Below are positions 6,281 through 6,743 of a DNA stretch of 6,743 bases, piece by piece. Location of the stretch: the NCBI GenBank assembly GCA_947074335.1, contig CAMTPG010000146.1, positions 1 through 6,743 on the forward strand, given 5' to 3'. The stretch comes from an uncultured Parabacteroides sp. GTDB taxonomy: Bacteria; Bacteroidota; Bacteroidia; Bacteroidales; Tannerellaceae. The translations under genes were made by a program, and so were the position numbers. The notes beneath the pieces were generated by a model. The model did no database searches, was not told where the DNA came from, and was given only the letters and a program-made list of their open reading frames with translations. Each line of letters opens with the position of its first letter. Position 1 is the stretch's first letter.

Positions 6281-6288
6281 TAATTTTG
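6281..6288 (+). promoter_or_regulatory. -7 promoter element of the yeiH-like gene
   Basis: TAATTTTG is a perfect TAnnTTTG match 48 nt upstream of the ATG at 6337. The 17-23 nt upstream of it contain no TTG, so, as at the LysR and AsmA promoters, the -33 element seems missing. This is compatible with a promoter that needs an activator. Read-through from the LysR gene is also possible, since I see no terminator in 6219-6280. Confidence 0.5.
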
Positions 6289-6324
6289 CCTCCGAATAAA
6301 TGAATCGTTTATAACAAAGAAAAA

Positions 6325-6331
6325 AGGAGGT
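6325..6331 (+). promoter_or_regulatory. Full Shine-Dalgarno site of the yeiH-like gene
   Basis: AGGAGGT is a complete match to the 16S rRNA anti-Shine-Dalgarno, 5 nt before the ATG at 6337. It fixes the start codon. Such strong sites are uncommon in Bacteroidota, and none of the other genes in this window has one. Confidence 0.8.
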
Positions 6332-6336
6332 AAAAA

Positions 6337-6743
6337 ATGGAAGCCATTTTACAAGTAATGGAGAAAAATAGCCGTTGGTTATTTATTGCATTAGTTATTT
6401 TATGTTTAACACCTGTTATTTCGCCTGCAATAGCCTTGTTTTTGGGGCTGGCTTTTGCTTTAACCGTCGGACATCCGTATCCCGTAGCCAGTAAAAAGGC
6501 ATCCAAATATCTGCTTCAATTTTCGGTAGTCGGTTTAGGTTTCGGCATGAATCTGCACGAATCGCTGCAAACCGGCAAAGACGGTATGATCTTTACCGTT
6601 GTTTCTGTAGTCTCGGTATTAGTATTAGGTATATTTTTAGGTAAACGCATGCAGATGGATCGCAAAACGGCCTATCTTATTTCGGCCGGTACAGCTATTT
6701 GTGGCGGTAGCGCCATTGCAGCGGTTGGTCCGGTGGTGAAAGC
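6337..6743 (+). CDS. yeiH: YeiH-family putative sulfate/sulfite exporter (5' part only)
   Basis: The first 135 codons of an inner-membrane protein are present; the frame is open at the window end. YeiH (UPF0324, putative sulfate exporter family) proteins run about 320-350 residues with around ten membrane helices, so roughly 40% is seen. Hydrophobic segments lie at about 14-25, 28-45, 57-72, 84-103 and 112-132. Family-typical stretches are LQFSVVGLGFGMNLHE (60-75) and SAGTAICGGSAIAAVGPVVK (116-135), the latter being the best-conserved signature. The Cupriavidus relative TauZ has been proposed to export sulfite, and the family's transport role is otherwise poorly tested, so the substrate remains inferred. 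The start at 6337 is set by the AGGAGGT site. The preceding LysR-type gene, 118 nt upstream and in the same direction, is its likely regulator, as in enterobacterial yeiE-yeiH. Confidence 0.9.
   Translation, partial: MEAILQVMEKNSRWLFIALVILCLTPVISPAIALFLGLAFALTVGHPYPVASKKASKYLLQFSVVGLGFGMNLHESLQTGKDGMIFTVVSVVSVLVLGIFLGKRMQMDRKTAYLISAGTAICGGSAIAAVGPVVK

Noticed and set aside
1..6743. Mobile element, CRISPR array, toxin-antitoxin or defence system
   Set aside because: No transposase or integrase ORF, no regularly spaced direct repeats, and all long ORFs belong to recognisable housekeeping, envelope or transport families.

Overview
The window looks like an ordinary chromosomal segment from a member of the Bacteroidota, most likely order Bacteroidales. 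The evidence is the repeated Bacteroidota-type promoter elements (-7 box TAnnTTTG, in places with a -33 TTG about 20 nt upstream), mostly poor Shine-Dalgarno sequences, a 379-residue RfbB of the long Bacteroidales-like form, and a very large AsmA-like protein. I cannot name the genus from the sequence alone.

Layout, left to right. Positions 1-55 hold the 5' part of a tRNA-Cys(GCA) gene on the minus strand, cut by the window edge. The 154-nt gap after it carries two divergent promoters. Next come rfbC (210-767) and rfbB (786-1925) on the plus strand. They encode the 3,5-epimerase and 4,6-dehydratase of dTDP-L-rhamnose synthesis and are very likely co-transcribed. The other two pathway genes, rfbA and rfbD, are not in the window. 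rfbB converges with a 1082-codon AsmA-family gene (5175-1927, minus strand). Only one base separates the two stop codons, so any intrinsic terminator for rfbB must lie inside the AsmA gene, where a candidate is visible.

Upstream of the AsmA gene is a 152-nt divergent intergenic region with mirror-image -7 boxes and a perfect 7-5-7 dyad. It leads to a LysR-type regulator (5328-6218, plus strand). After 118 nt follows the start of a YeiH-family membrane protein gene (6337 to the window end, truncated), preceded by a full Shine-Dalgarno sequence that is unusual for this phylum. The regulator and YeiH form a LysR-YeiH pair resembling enterobacterial yeiE-yeiH, which suggests sulfite or related anion sensing and export. 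That function is inferred.

Functionally the window holds three unrelated units: translation (tRNA-Cys), cell-surface polysaccharide precursor supply (rfbCB) with an envelope-biogenesis protein beside it, and a small regulator-transporter module. I found no mobile element, CRISPR array, phage or defence genes, and no sign of a new system. The points worth a second look are regulatory and architectural.
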